A stretch of 64,000 nucleotides of DNA. Source: Liolophura sinensis. Taxonomy: Eukaryota > Mollusca > Polyplacophora > Chitonida > Chitonidae. The first letter of the stretch is position 1, and each line of letters begins with the position of its first letter. Positions 24,036 through 37,800 of this stretch are shown piece by piece. The notes beneath the pieces were generated by a model. It did not search any database. It was given only the letters and a program-made list of their open reading frames with translations, and had not been told where the DNA came from. The position numbers were made by a program, and so were the translations under genes. The stretch covers positions 13,813,385-13,877,384 of the forward strand of contig NC_088295.1 in assembly GCF_032854445.1 (NCBI RefSeq), read 5' to 3'.

Positions 24036-24987
24036 ATGCATTCACAAAGCATATGCATCTCATGAAAACAATCACCATCTCTATAAAATCATTAGAGGTT
24101 TCATTATTTGTATGTAACTACATATATGGGTCAATATTTGGTTTATGTCGAGTTTTCAAAGGGGCAAACATGTTTTTTTTCAATTTCATATTTCACGGGT
24201 GTTTTGGGTTATATGATCAACGTATAGCATTGAACTACATGATTTTAATAATTTACTCAATTACTTACATAATTTTAATTAATTTTTCCACCTTCAGCGC
24301 TACTAATTAGCATAAAATGTCATCTCCGTCCCGAAATGGATACACATTGCGGTCGTCTGAAATTCTAACATCGTTGCTGTATGTTTTATAGATCTTAAGC
24401 CGGGAAAGCTTGAACATCGAATCTGGCTTCCAAATCTAATTAAATCTACAAAAGGTAAAAATCTAGCGTTATCTTCTCTCGCAAAATGACAACAAGCTCT
24501 AAAATAATCCACTTCACTAACGACTGTCACTCCAGAAATTTGCAATGATCCACCTCATATTTAATTTTGAAAAGCTTGCTGACATGTCGATGTTGCCTTA
24601 TTTGCAGAACATAGTTATTATATCAAGGAAAACGTGTCGTTGATGACAGTTGAAAAGCAAAAGGCAAAGTCTCAGTAGTTATTTGAACTGACTTTAATGC
24701 TTTGGAGTCAATTTAAGTAGTAACAACGACGCTGGTATGTAATACAGCTGTTGTTAGACAATAAAATTAACATGTCAGATGAAAGGCTGTAGATGTGCTC
24801 TTTAACCTCGTCAAGCAATATGAGTTCAACATAGGGGTCAGAAAGAAGAAATCCGTTATGGTTTTTGGGCTTTGTTTTTGGGGTCTGGAAGCCAAGCAAT
24901 CCAGTGAGGTCTTATGAGGTCATTTCTGAGGGGGTGAAAATTGTCATCGATTTATCGATGTCGTTCCAGTTTTAGAGTGTACTTTTT
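24036..24987. other. Intergenic, nothing recognised
   Basis: AT-rich, no supportable exons. Confidence 0.35.
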
Positions 24988-25183
24988 AGAGTGCCACAGT
25001 GGCTCAGCTGACTAGCCTGCTAGCTCAGGTTGGCTTCCTCTCCGGCTGTACGAGGGAAGGTCTCAGCAGCCTGTGGATGGTCGTGGGTTTTCACCGGGCT
25101 CTGCCCGGTTACCATAATGCTGGTTGCCGTCGTATAAGAATAAAATATTCTTGAGTACGGTGTAAAACACCAATCAAATCAAA
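24988..25183 (+). mobile_element. tRNA-derived SINE, near full length with an internal deletion
   Basis: The head cagtggctcagctgactagc is followed directly by ggttggcttcctctccggct (B-box region lost). The body (ggatggtcgtgggttttcac, gggctctgcccggttacc) and the tail (gtgtaaaacaccaatcaaat) follow. Confidence 0.85.
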
Positions 25184-27423
25184 CCCATCTAGTTGCGTAA
25201 ACCCACCTAGATCACCATTATTGTGAAGCACAATAATTAATTCATTAAATACCTGTCAATTTACGTGTTTTAAAATAAAATTTCATTGTTGTCTGTTCGC
25301 ACTCCTTAGGTGTATGTACGATACAAAATAGACGCATTCCCAGTGATTCGACCAGGTCATGATACTAAAAAAGTGTTTGTTGCGGGTAAGGTGCCTCGAG
25401 TCCCTAAATTCTTGCCGAAGTATTTCTTCCCAGAAATGTGAGAAGTTCTTTCTTCGGGAGACAAAACTGCCTTACTCGCACCACAGCACTTCTCCGATTT
25501 ACAGATATTAGGTTCAGTATTATAGGAACAATTCATTTCATTTACTACGTTACAGCACATTCTTCTTCACACCATGAATGTAGGTCTCAAAAATCTAACA
25601 ATGGCATCACTTAAATCACTAAATTTTTGCTTTTCAGTAAGTATCATACTTGTACCTGTACTACTTATAGTGTTAAAATGACTTTAAATTTGGAAGATAA
25701 TTATTTGGGCTACCGGTATTTTATTTGAAAGCTAAAATTCAATAAGATTTTGCCCGATCGATTTTTTCCGAAAATTTTATGTCTAGTGTGAATTCAATAT
25801 ACAGTGTTATATATACAAATGTCTTCGTACGCAGCAACGTGTGTGCGTTTGTGTCGGTCTGTTTTCACAGACGAGCCATAATGTAACAGTATTTGTCATC
25901 TCCGTAAAGCGAATTGTCATCTAAGTCACGCAAAAATGTGACATAAATAACCGTGGCGCAGATAGCAGAAAACTATGCTACTGGCTTGTGTGGGTCTGGC
26001 CGATTCCCTAGCAGACAGTACTGTTACGTCGTATTATAGAGGTCAACCTATTTTGTCACAGTCAAAATCAGCATTTAATAATTACATTCTTTTTGGCCTT
26101 CGTAGATGGCAAAGAAATGTGAAAAAACCCACATCTATGTAGAGAAGTAGAAATTCTTATAACAAATTGTGGGGAGCCATTAACTTTCCACTTTGTTTTG
26201 AAAAATACTGAGCTGCATGCTGTCAACTTCTGAGGGCCACGTGGTGCCTTTTCCGAACCTGCCTATAATAAGGCAGATCCGCCATCCGCAACGGACAACA
26301 TGACCCGAAATTTGGGGACACCAAAGTTTAAAAACGAAAGACAGATTTTATTCAAAAGTATAAATATAATTGGTGCATTTTCAGTGTAGAAATAAAGTTT
26401 TAATCATACTTCAGTTCCACAAGCACAGTTTTTAGTAATGAACTGAGCATAATCAGAACTATATCAGTGCCCAAACTTTTCGGAGTATATGCTGGGACAT
26501 GCTATTTTGATATACACGAGTGACTTTCGAGGCATAAAAAATAGTTATTACAGTGATATTCCAAGATGTAAATATGTATTTAGTCTTATAAATGTATTAG
26601 CTTGTTAATCGAGCTAAAACACAGTCCAGATCCGACAGAATCAAAATAAGTGTGATATCAAAACTGAAGGACATGAATGCTCGACATTACCGAATATTGA
26701 CCCACACCTATTCATTTAACTTGCTATTTACTTATTTATTTATCGTTTACATATTTTCTCAAGATTTTGGCTGCCATTCGAGCATTAAAAGCACAGATTA
26801 GACCTCAACGGCGATACCTTGATTCTGAGGGCCGATTTCATATACAAAATGCGCGGCGCGAAAATTGAAACTCTCGGAGTTTACAAACAATTTACAATTA
26901 TCAGTTCTGATTATTCTGTTATTCATGTCTTTTGTTATCTGTTTATTTATTTATCTATCGTTTTACCTATTTGTCAAATTTTATATCTACGCAAATATGT
27001 GTACTTGAATACTCGTAAATGAGTGTATGGATGCAGGTGTGTGCATGCGCGGTTATGAAGAAAGGCAATGAAGAAATAAATATCGGTGGATCTAAGAACC
27101 CATGTGACTTATGATTTACCATACAGCTTAAACAAGAGACTCTACAACCACAGGACGTTGAATGGATGAAGCCTGCCATCCTCTCCCCTCTGACATACTT
27201 GTCGCATTTGTTACAGGCACAGATTTTTAGTTTCCTAGACGGTATAAATGACAAAAGCACTCTGCCATCACGTCACATGAGGAGGAAGCAAGGGAACCAT
27301 TATCTATCAACACCTCTATACTTTTGTTCCTGTAAACACTTCTCTAAATTGTTCTTCATCTCAGTTGTTATTCACAAATGTCATAAAATAATTAAGTTCT
27401 AGAATGTATTCCAATAATTCAAG
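25184..27423. other. Intergenic, nothing recognised
   Basis: 2.2 kb without a supportable gene. The short frames lack splice context. Confidence 0.35.
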
Positions 27424-27652
27424 CTGACCCATGTAGGAGCCTCTCACCAATGCGGTCGCTGTGAGTTCAAGTCCAGCTCATGCTGGCTTCCTCTCCGGCC
27501 GTAAGTGGGAAGGTTTTCCAGCAACCTGCGGATGGTCGTGGGTTTCCCCCGGGCTGTGCTAGTTTTCCACCCACCATAATGCTGGCCACCGTTGTATAAG
27601 TGAAACATTCTTGGGTACGGCGTAAAACACCAATCAAATAAATAAATAAATA
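27424..27652 (+). mobile_element. tRNA-derived SINE, nearly complete copy
   Basis: Lacks only the A-box end of the head. It runs from tgacccatgtaggagcctct through the B-box-like gagttcaagtcc, ctggcttcctctccggccgt, the body and the tail acggcgtaaaacaccaatca, ending in AAATA repeats. It is one of the best copies for the family consensus. Confidence 0.9.
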
Positions 27653-27839
27653 ATTCAAGCATATATCATTGCAATTTTGTAATATCATTATACATCTGAA
27701 AACAGACAAATTTGCACTGTAACACAAACCAAAAGAAAAACAAAAAGAATTGTCAATGTTAATGATTTAGTAAAAGCGATGATACGACAAACCACGATAT
27801 CCGACAGGGAAGTGGCTCCAAAACCAGTATGTTAACATT

Positions 27840-27907
27840 GTACTCAAGAACATTTAACTTAGGCCTATACCATACATTATGGTTGCAGGATACCGGGCAG
27901 AGCCCGA
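27840..27907 (-). mobile_element. SINE fragment (minus), half of a spaced inverted pair
   Basis: Matches the minus-oriented body gtactcaagaacattta...ccgggcagagccc. A plus-oriented fragment of the same region lies 160 bp downstream. Confidence 0.65.
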
Positions 27908-28068
27908 AGAGTATACATCTATGCTCATATATCCATATATTAAGCCTGACGAAGTGTTACATTCCATTCCTTGCATGATAAGAAAAAATCTCTGGCGTAA
28001 TCTCTTTACTGGAACGAGACAACGTGCTGTCAGTTTTAATGCCTCAGTATACAGTAAGGACTCTGGCC

Positions 28069-28180
28069 GTGCGTGGGAAGGTTTGGCAGTAGTTTTTGTC
28101 CTGCTATAATGCTGGCTGCCGTATAAGTGAACTATATAGAGTAGGGCTACGGCGTAAACACCAGTCAAATAAATAAATAC
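28069..28180 (+). mobile_element. SINE fragment (plus), other half of the inverted pair
   Basis: Contains gtgcgtgggaaggtttggca, ctgctataatgctggctgcc, the tail acggcgtaaacaccagtcaa and AAATA repeats. Confidence 0.75.
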
Positions 28181-29408
28181 CATAATGAAACGCCAAAAAT
28201 GCGGCTTCATTCTTAACGCGGGTATATTCTTATTGGTGTTTTAACAAGAAAATGAGCTGCAATAACGTCTTGTTCTAGTGGCATTTGTGATATCTGAACT
28301 CGATTTTGTCTTTTATTATCACATGAGATATTTTGTGGTCTATTAACAGGCCAGGAAACCAGATTAAAAGTGAAGTCGTACAATAGTTCGCTACATTTGC
28401 CCGTTTATAGTTATTTAATTACTGCATTCCGTTTCCACCTCATAGATAAAGACTCACAAGTATTTTTAATTATCATTCGTTACTTTACAGCTCCAAAAGT
28501 TTGGCTAGGTAAAATGAATACAAATAAATTACATGACATATGATGTCAGTTCAGAAAAACGAGGTGCCCTCCTTCGGCTCCCATATCATTTTTTTTTCAC
28601 CACAATACTTTGATCACACAAAACCATTGACCTTCCTTTGAAATGTAGGTTCAAAACTAGTCATTACCTGAAGCAAATTTATTCCTTAGACCGCATCACT
28701 CTTTCATCATGCAAAGCCGTGCATGACTAATGCAGATAGACAGATGGATAGACAGATAGATAGATAGAAAGATAGATATAGCAATTCGGGGTCGTGTCCT
28801 ATAAAACACTAATTATGTAGGCATGTCTTTGGTTTCACGTCACTCTGCATAACTAAGTATTCGGTAATCCCTACGACAAATACATACTAATAGGGAATGC
28901 ATTAATTAACTAAACATTAATTATTTAATACTTCATTTCACTGACAAAAAACACATGGCTGAGGGCAATTTATCATGAACATCGCAATCATACTACCCTC
29001 CAATGCATGTTGACTACATGCTAATGCATCACTAACATTTTTTTTGTAAGGCGAGATGTTCCGAAATAGCGGCAAGGGTACGCTCATTTTATGCCACAGA
29101 TCTGTGACATACATGTCCAATTAACTTTAGTCTTCCTGCTTGAAAATGGTGAAGAATGATGGATATCCCTTCTTTTATTTATTACAATAGTGTCGTGCTC
29201 TATAACACTTCAGAATATTTAAATGGTCAGGTTAGAAAACCGATACTGTAGATGGCTTTCAGACATCTAAAACATGGATTCAGTTACAAACATTCCACCT
29301 GCATGCATGTAAGGTAATGAACAGAGTGTAAATGTCTGCTTAGCAGAATATGTGAACCTATGCCCAAATATTTTCGTATTTTATACAACGAACTCATACG
29401 TTTGTATG
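28181..29408. other. Intergenic; short (GATA)n-like microsatellite
   Basis: Only a gataga/gatagata run at about 28737-28775 stands out. Confidence 0.4.
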
Positions 29409-29497
29409 AACATGTGAATGGTCATGGGTTTTCTTCTACTACAATGGTGGGCGCCATCATATAAGTGAATTATTCTTGATTACAGGCGTAAAACCCC
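29409..29497 (+). mobile_element. tRNA-derived SINE, 3' fragment
   Basis: Diverged body and tail: gaatggtcatgggttttctt, then catcatataagtgaattatt and gcgtaaaacc. Confidence 0.65.
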
Positions 29498-29512
29498 GTT
29501 CCTGAGGCCTCC

Positions 29513-29734
29513 TTTCCTTAGTGAGTAGCAAGTCAGCGGGTCACAAAGGCTGAAGAGCCGCTAGCCAATGTGGTTGCCATATAGCATTATTAACAGCATA
29601 AGCATATATTTTATGTTCATACATATATATGGTAGTGGGTTTTCTCTCACCATAATGCTGGCCGCAGTCATATAAGTGAAATATTCCTGAGTATTGCGTA
29701 AAAGAACAGATCAAATTAATAAATAAATAATAAA
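29513..29734 (+). mobile_element. tRNA-derived SINE, diverged copy
   Basis: A weak head-like part (about 29513-29580) precedes a clearer body: gtgggttttctctcaccata, atgctggccgcagtcatata, a diverged tail and AAATA repeats. Confidence 0.65.
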
Positions 29735-31575
29735 ACCCGAATCCAATAAGTAAATAAGTAAATAAATAAATAAATACATTGTTACAGTTTTCTCAATTTT
29801 GATTCGCCACTGTATAATTGTACAGGCCACAATACACAAATGCATCCGCAAAATCTGTTAATGTATCAAATCTGAATTTAACCGTGAGTCTATCCATATT
29901 TTTGACCTTTAGCTTTGTCTCGGAAGACTGAGCCTTGAGGTAGCGTGCTCTAGTTGGATCCGGAGACAGGTATTTTGTCAGGTATAGTACGTGCCGAAGA
30001 GGAATCCACCACAAATGACGAAAACGCCCATTGACTGGTTGTATCGTTTTCCTCTGAGAAAAAACACCTACTCACTATAAAACAATTTATTTTGGTCACA
30101 AAGAGCGAGGACTATTCTTTGGTTGTTCGAAAACTCATAAATTTCCGTGATATAAGTCTTCGAGGCTTATGATATAAGCCTTCGGTAAGTCACAGTGAAG
30201 CAGCACTGGATAAATTTAGCGGAGGAAATCCGTCTAGCAACATGGAGGCACATTACAAGTACATTAAGGGCTCCTTCGTCGTCATATGAATGAAAAATTG
30301 TTACGACGCTAACCTTAAGCACTGGCTCACTGTGTAGCGCATACATTTGAACACCTTACACACTAACCATAATAATTGTAACACTTGAACACTACATACA
30401 CAACTGTAGTTCTAGAAGTTCTGCCGTTGTCAGTATTGATACATTTCTACACTGAACCAATACAAAGTCTAACGTTGCTAGTTGCAATACTCGTTAGTGT
30501 TACACAAAGACACGATATACACTAAAATGGATTAACAGGTCTAATTCGGGCTCTTCCCAATCAAAGTGGAGAAGAGGAAAGCTGCTTTTTTGTACTTAAG
30601 CTAAATACTAAACAATAACCTTTAACAGCATTTGCCAAACATGCATATGACCACGGGTCAGTTTAATGAAGTGGGCTTTATGTACGAAGACCTTATCTTA
30701 GTGCACTTCATTTCTTTACAACTAGTGGTGTAATCAGTCTCTGCTTCTCATGAAAGCAGTATTGGTACTTTAGGAATCTAGAACGCACAGACTTGGACAC
30801 TATGTAAATAGGATTTAACTCTCAGATCTTTTAAGATCATCAGTACCAATAATCCACATACATTGAAACATTATAGTATTCACTGTTGATGTAGTCTTAA
30901 TGTTTTTACCATCCACGGGGAGTCTTCCGAAGAAATAAGACCAATTTACGTTAGTATCAAGTAGACACAGCATTTAAGCACATCATGTCGTCGTGCAAGA
31001 GAACTGAACATGCTCGAAAAACGCACTATACTTGCGAACAGCTTTGACGTTTTCATCATCATTAATTTGATCGATTGGCTCCACCGGGAAGGACAAAAGT
31101 CTCCTGTGTCAGACCCTCTCAAAGCAGTCAAGTCGCATCGACTTTTGAAACTACTTTGGAGACTATCTTTCCTGACTGTGGTGCGTTGGAAGTAACAATT
31201 CGGTTCCTACTCCATATCCATACCCATAGCCAACAGTACACAGTCGTTAAAAGCTGTACACATATGTACCAGATGTATCTGTACACCCCATAGGTATCAC
31301 ATGTATCTGCACGCGTCATACATGGATAAACGTGCACACGTTAAATATGCTGGAAGAACGTGTGCACGCGGTGTATGAACGCCTAACCGTCAAAGTCGTG
31401 AAAGAACGTCAACGTGTCATCCTTGGAGGATGTATCTACACACGCCAAACGTGGTGGCTGAACATCAGCAATCACGTGAAATACTAGATATTCGTGCACA
31501 AGTTAAACGTTATCTTCCCAAGCAGTTACATGTACCCCTGTATTTCAAGCGTTCGGGGTGAACATATGCACTAAA
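29735..31575. other. Region downstream of the P450 gene, no gene seen
   Basis: Probably includes the P450 3' UTR at its right end. No clear AATAAA lies within 600 bases of the P450 stop, so the transcript end is not placed. Confidence 0.35.
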
Positions 31576-31657
31576 CACGCATGCTAAATGTACCGGCATA
31601 TAGCATACATGCTGAATGCACCGGCATATAGCATACATGCTGAATGTACAGGCGTAT
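31576..31657. repeat. 28-bp tandem repeat, three copies
   Basis: Unit gcatacatgctgaatgcacc plus ggcatata. The array lies within 15 bp of the P450 stop codon, so it would fall in the 3' UTR. Confidence 0.85.
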
Positions 31658-31669
31658 GAAGTAACCAGC

Positions 31670-31807
31670 CTAACTTGGATTAAAAGGAAACTTTGTATCC
31701 CTCTGTTCTGTTGATATTCCGTGAGGTAGGGGTGATCTCGATTCAAGTGTAATGACCACACCTTGCTTGGGATTCACTGCACCCTGAGATTCAAACTGCA
31801 CAGGAAC
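31670..31807 (-). CDS. P450 exon 13 (C-terminus and stop)
   Basis: The acceptor ctttttggcag joins in phase 0. The exon encodes VPVQFESQGAVNPKQGVVIT and the final ESR strand typical of CYP3 enzymes, then about 20 extra C-terminal residues to a TAG. Confidence 0.93.
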   Translation of the reverse strand, partial: VPVQFESQGAVNPKQGVVITLESRSPLPHGISTEQRDTKFPFNPS

Positions 31808-34800
31808 CTGCCAAAAAAGTATAAGCATCAAGATCAACATATATAAATATATAACTCTCATCATCGTGGAAAGGTTCCTCACTTCAGCGTTATTGCCAGC
31901 ATGGTTCTTGCTGGTTCGGTTGTGGATTTGAGTCAGGGAGTTTATTAGATGTAATGTTTGAGAATTCAAAGGAAACAACGACGGCCAGTAAGCCACCTTT
32001 GTACATCAGAATTCCATTACCCGATTTTACCTTTTGACAGCCTGATTTTGGGCAATGACTGTGTTGACAGGTCCGAATTAGCCTTGGAAACTTCTCAATA
32101 GTATGGAATGACAAATAGGACATTTCTTCACCAACTGCTTTACGCACGTTTAACCACCAAAACATTTATTTAACTGCAGTTTAAGGCCATAAGTTTTCAC
32201 TTCTATGATGACGGTTAGCTTTATGGGTGGAGGACATCGGAGATATACACACCACAATGGTGAAAGAGTGAGTGAGTGAGTGCTTAGAGTTTAACGTCGT
32301 ACTCAATGGTGAAAGACATGTCATCTTCATCGTACGTTAGTTTGCGCAATCGCCCATACGAGTGTCGTCGACAGTTTATTGTCCTCATAGCCCCACAACC
32401 AGTAAGCGCGAGTTAATCGACAAATTTCCTGTCCCTGGTTAGGTTTAAACCCGTACCTCGTGTGTCCTGGGGATTGAAAGACAGATAACTTAACAAATTG
32501 CAATAACTCCCTCTGAGCATTTATGAATATACTTACTTGTGTCTGAGAACATCGATGTAACGTATACTTTTGTAAAATTCGAACAAGAGCAATTTTGGCC
32601 TCCATGACAGCAAACCTCATGCCGATGCAGTTTCTGGGTCCCTCCCCAAAAGGTAAATAGCAGAAGGGTTTGATGTTACCTCTACGCTCCGGCGAGAACC
32701 TGTGTGTAACAAGTGTCAAGGATATCAAAACATGTGTGTATCAAGTGTTAAGAATATCAGAGCCTGTGTGTAACAAGTGTCAAGAATATCAGAACCTGTG
32801 TGTATCAAGTGTTAAGGATATCAGAACCTGTGTGTATCAAGTGTTAAGAATATCAGAACATGTGTGTAACAAGTGTTAAGAATATCAGAACCTGTGTGTA
32901 ACAAGTGTCAAGAATATCAGAACATGTGTGTAACAAGTGTCAAGGATATCTGAGCATGTGTGCATCGAGCGTCTAGAATATGAGAGCCTTTGTGTGTCAA
33001 GACTCAAGAATATATGAGAACCTGTGAATGATAAGTATCAAGGGTATGAGAGACTATGAATGGAAAGTGTCCAGCGTATGAAAACCCGTTTATATCAAGT
33101 GTCGAGGGTATGGGTCGACCAGTCTTTGCACTACCCCCATAATGCACAACACCCAGCAAGGAAGCTACAACTTCTTCATTATTAAGGTCTTAGGTGTGAC
33201 AACACAGGATTGACCCTGGATCTACCGCCCGCAAAGCGGACGCTCTACCAACTGAATCATCTGACAAAATTCTTATGACGTTCTATATGTAATGCACAAG
33301 ACTACATGAGAAGCTGTTCACATATTTAAGCCAATTTAATTGCTCAATCACTTTTTTAGCACATAGTTCAGGGGACTATGGTGTGCGCGGCTTCATCTTA
33401 TATTGCATTCCTTAAATGTTACATTAATACTTATCTTGTCCACGACAACCATTATATCTGTCCAAAGTTCAACGCCTGCTATTTTATTTCAGAACAATGC
33501 TATGAACTGAGAGATTCCAGTTGTTAAAAGCGTTTAGGTGGATATAGGTGTCTACCACAAATACCTGTCGGGGTCGAAGAGATCAGGCTGCGGCCAGTAT
33601 TTAGCGTCATGATGGACCGCCCAGACATGTACCTGAACAGCCATACCTGCCGGCACACGCAGGTGTCTATACGACCAGTCTTTAACCGCCTGGCGGGTAC
33701 ACACCCTAAGAAAAAAACAGACGTTTGATTATTGAACAGACCAAACCTCTGAAGCAGAGTCAAAGATTACTCAATAACTATGTTCTCTGGCTGTTTGGGT
33801 TGGGGGCGGGGCTCGCCATCACGGACATCATCACAAAGGCAATGTTAGCCTATCAGTAATCTTATCTTTATACTTTATCAGCAACGATCAAATTATCAGA
33901 TGTAAATATACGGTATCCATTTTAAGGAAGAATTTGACAGGTATGAGCTTTGATCAGAGAGTTCAAAAGAAAATGATACATGTCGGAAAAGAAAATGGTG
34001 ACAAAAAAAAAAAAAAAAACTCTCCATAAAATTCGTGTATGTACATTTTAGGGATATCCGTGACACAGTGAACTATTGATGTGATATAAAACAATACAAA
34101 TCATACAAAACAGCTTTGACGGAGAAACCGAAAAAAGTTTTGTGCAGAACAATGCACTTTACATCAAGTACCTGTTAAAAGAGGTAAAATATACAGCCGT
34201 ATAAAATCCAGACTCAGCTGAACTTTACATGACTGCCGCTCTGGCTGGACAAAACTCGGTCGTTATGCATTAATAAAATATAGATTTTGAAATAAAGCTG
34301 ACTTACAGTCCAGCGGTGGGGTACATGCGACAAACTTCACAGAAAAACATATCCAGGTAGCGGAGGTTTTGAACAGTCTCATAGCTGACCTCTGTCTGAA
34401 AAACAGGCAAAACATAAACACTGTCACATGTGTGAAAAAAAAAATAATTTACTTAAAATCAATACATTACATGCATATAATAAAGAACAATAACTGCATT
34501 TTTCTAGTCTTGTGAGAAAGCTTAGTTTATTGCCATAAAACTACATATACCAGCTTATATAGCCTAGATGTATTTGGAAATGTTCCGCCATTCTGTATTC
34601 TTCCTCCCCTACTTGCTGAATGTTCGTAAGCAAATATTCAACCAAATAGTCTTGCATATATTTATTCAATTTGCGTAAGATTATCGAGTACGGAGACAGA
34701 CGCACACCAGTCAGATAAATAAATAAATCATCTACAGGATGGTATTCAGATTTATAGGTAGCTAACACCAAATCAACAAGCCTCTCACGTACCTGACAAA

Positions 34801-37800
34801 CCGTATTGAGACTGACGCCCACCCAGCCAGTGGCACATTTCTCGAAGAAATTTTTCACTCGACCAAAATTTAAAAGCTCGATATATATACACATGTAATT
34901 TATGGCCACAGAAGTTAAATTCTGAACAGGTGTCTGTATTTAACACATATTCAGTGCTACCAGTTCTGTCTTCTACAGTCCAAAATAAGTACTTAAATCA
35001 TGTATCAGTTAGAGCTGGCTTTGTGGAATTAGTCTCTGATCTAGATTCGAATATTCCATCCCTGACCAGCGATCCAGTCCCCGGGGCCATTACTACCATA
35101 AGAGGGTAAAAGCACAAAATCTCTTTAAAGGTATCAAGGTAAGCGTATCTTTTCAAGGAAAGTTGTAATAAATAAATGCTTTATTGACTTTGTTCTGTCA
35201 TAGGTATATGTAACAATATTTTTGCTACTTTCTACCCCGCCTGTCTCTCCCACGATGTGTTTTGTCATCATGTTATCTTGACCAGTGCAATTGTATCTGT
35301 AGGTGGGTGTTGTGTTCAAGAGGATAGCGGTGAAGACATGGCTTTTGGCACGCCCTTAAATTCTTTACTTCCAAGATATATATTTTATAAATATCTAGAT
35401 TTACACAGGGGAAGAGGATTTGGGTAATACATAAATGTTGACTTACATCTGCTGTTATGTTTTGGTCAATCTCTCGACAGACCAGTTCTTGGATGTGAGG
35501 ATTGGTAACCAAAGCATAGGCCGCGAAAGCAAGTGTTGTGCTCGTGGTCTCATAACCAGCCAGCAGAAACACAATGCTCTGTGAGATGATCTCCTCCTCG
35601 GTCAATCCCTGGCAGTGGAATGGTTTGTTAAACGCAGGAATGCCGGAGTCATTCGGCGAACAGTCTACGGTCTTCTTGTTTGCGTTTGCCACATCCTCCA
35701 CCATGCTCGTAGAAATTGTCTCCCTTGTTTTGGTAGCATGAATGTGTTTGGGATGAACAAAAGCTTTCGTATCGGAAGCGGATGCAACTTCTGAGTGTAA
35801 CATCAGCTCTATCAGATCTACATAGCCTGTACTTGTCTTTAAATGGAAAAATAAAGAAATACAAATCAGTGTTCGGCAAAATTACAATTCGTATCAAAAA
35901 AGATAATCAGAAATAGGCAGTCAGCATAGAAGCAGGGGATAATTAAATATATTAACTTTCATTGTGGAAACTGTTGAATGCCGTCTTTTAGGCTCAGTAA
36001 TAATATTACCGGACAATACGAATTACACATCAGAAGAAAACAACCGGTTGCATTTTGATGAACATTTAATTAGAATCTGTTCGTGAATGATGGTCGTATC
36101 TGTGGTGAGATACTCACCGGTCGTGACCGCCTCTCCTGAATAACCTCGGTCATTCCCTGGATAAGGAACCGTACCGGGTTTAGCCCAATCAAAGTAACGA
36201 GATTCTTTACACCAACCAATAAGTGGCAGAGAAACGGCATCACCACTGTAATACAGAGAAAGTGAGCCATTGTAAAATACAAGGCCACAAAACCAGAGGT
36301 ACATCACCGCCATACACAAAACCAGGGATACATCACCGCCATACACAGAACCAGGAAAAAGCCATTGCCATACACAGGACCAGGACTATGTCATTGCCAT
36401 ACACAGGGCCAGGGATATGTCATTGCCATACACAGGACCAGGACTATGTCATTGCCATACACAGGGCCAGGGATATGTCATTGCCATACACAGGACCAGG
36501 ACTATGTCATTGCCATACACAGGACCAGGGATATGTCAGTGCCATACACAGGACCAGGGATATGTCATTGCCATACACAGGACCAGGAATATGTCATTGC
36601 CATACACAGGACCAGGGATATGTCAATGCCATACACAGGACCAGGGATATGTCATTGCCATACACAAAATCAGAGATACACCATTGTCACAGACAGAACC
36701 AGGGATGTCTCACTGCCATACAAAAGAACAGGGATACATCACTGTCGTACACATAACCAAGGATAACTCAATGTCACACACAAAACCAGGGATACACCAT
36801 TATCATCCATATAACCAGTGGTACACCATTATCATCCACAAAACCAGGGATACATCATTATCATCCACATAACCAAGGATACACCATTTTCATCAACGTA
36901 ACCAGGAATACACCATTATCCTCAACATAACCAGGAATACATCATTATCCGCCACATAACCAGGGATACACCATGACCATCCACAAAACCAGGGATACAT
37001 CATCATCATCCACATAACCAAGGATACACCATTTTCAACGTAACCAGGAATACACCATTATCCTCAACATAACCAGGGATACATCATTATCATCCACAAA
37101 ACCAGGGGTACATCATTATCCTCAACATAACCAGGGATACATCATTATCATCCACAAAACCAGAGTTACACCATTATCCTCTACATAACCAGGAATACAT
37201 CATTATCCGCCACATAACCAGGGATACACCATGATCATCCACAAAACCAGGGATACATCATTATCATCCACATAACCAAGGACACCATTTTCATCAACGT
37301 AACCAGGAATACACCATTATCCTCAACATAACCAGGGATACATCATTATCATCCACAAAACCAGGGATACATCATCATCATCCACATAACCAAGGATACA
37401 CCATTATCCTCAACATAACCAGGGATACATCATTATCATCCACAAAACCAGAGTTACACCATTATCCTCTACATAACCAGGAATACATCATTATCCGCCA
37501 CATAACCAGGGATACACCATGATCATCCACAAAACCAGGGATACATCATCATCATCCACATAACCAAGGATACACCATTTTCATCAACGTAACCAGGAAT
37601 ACACCATTATCCTCAACATAACCAGGGATACCCTATTACCATCAACATAACCAGGGGTACATCATTATCATCCACAAAACCAGGGATACATCATTATCCT
37701 CAACATAACCAGGGATACACCATTATCATCCACATAACCAGGGATACATCATTATCATCCACATAACCAGGGATACACCATTATCCTCAACATAACCAGG

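Noticed and set aside
27444..27727. Minus-strand open frames
   Set aside because: They are the reverse strand of a SINE copy; similar frames recur at other SINE copies (43460-43706, 58545-58907).
33190..33266. Possible minus-strand tRNA gene
   Set aside because: A- and B-box-like segments are present but stems are mismatched and a SINE body follows.
36223..36872. Open frames of 133-177 codons with repeated HTQDQ-type peptides
   Set aside because: 29-bp repeat read in three frames, lying in P450 intron 7.
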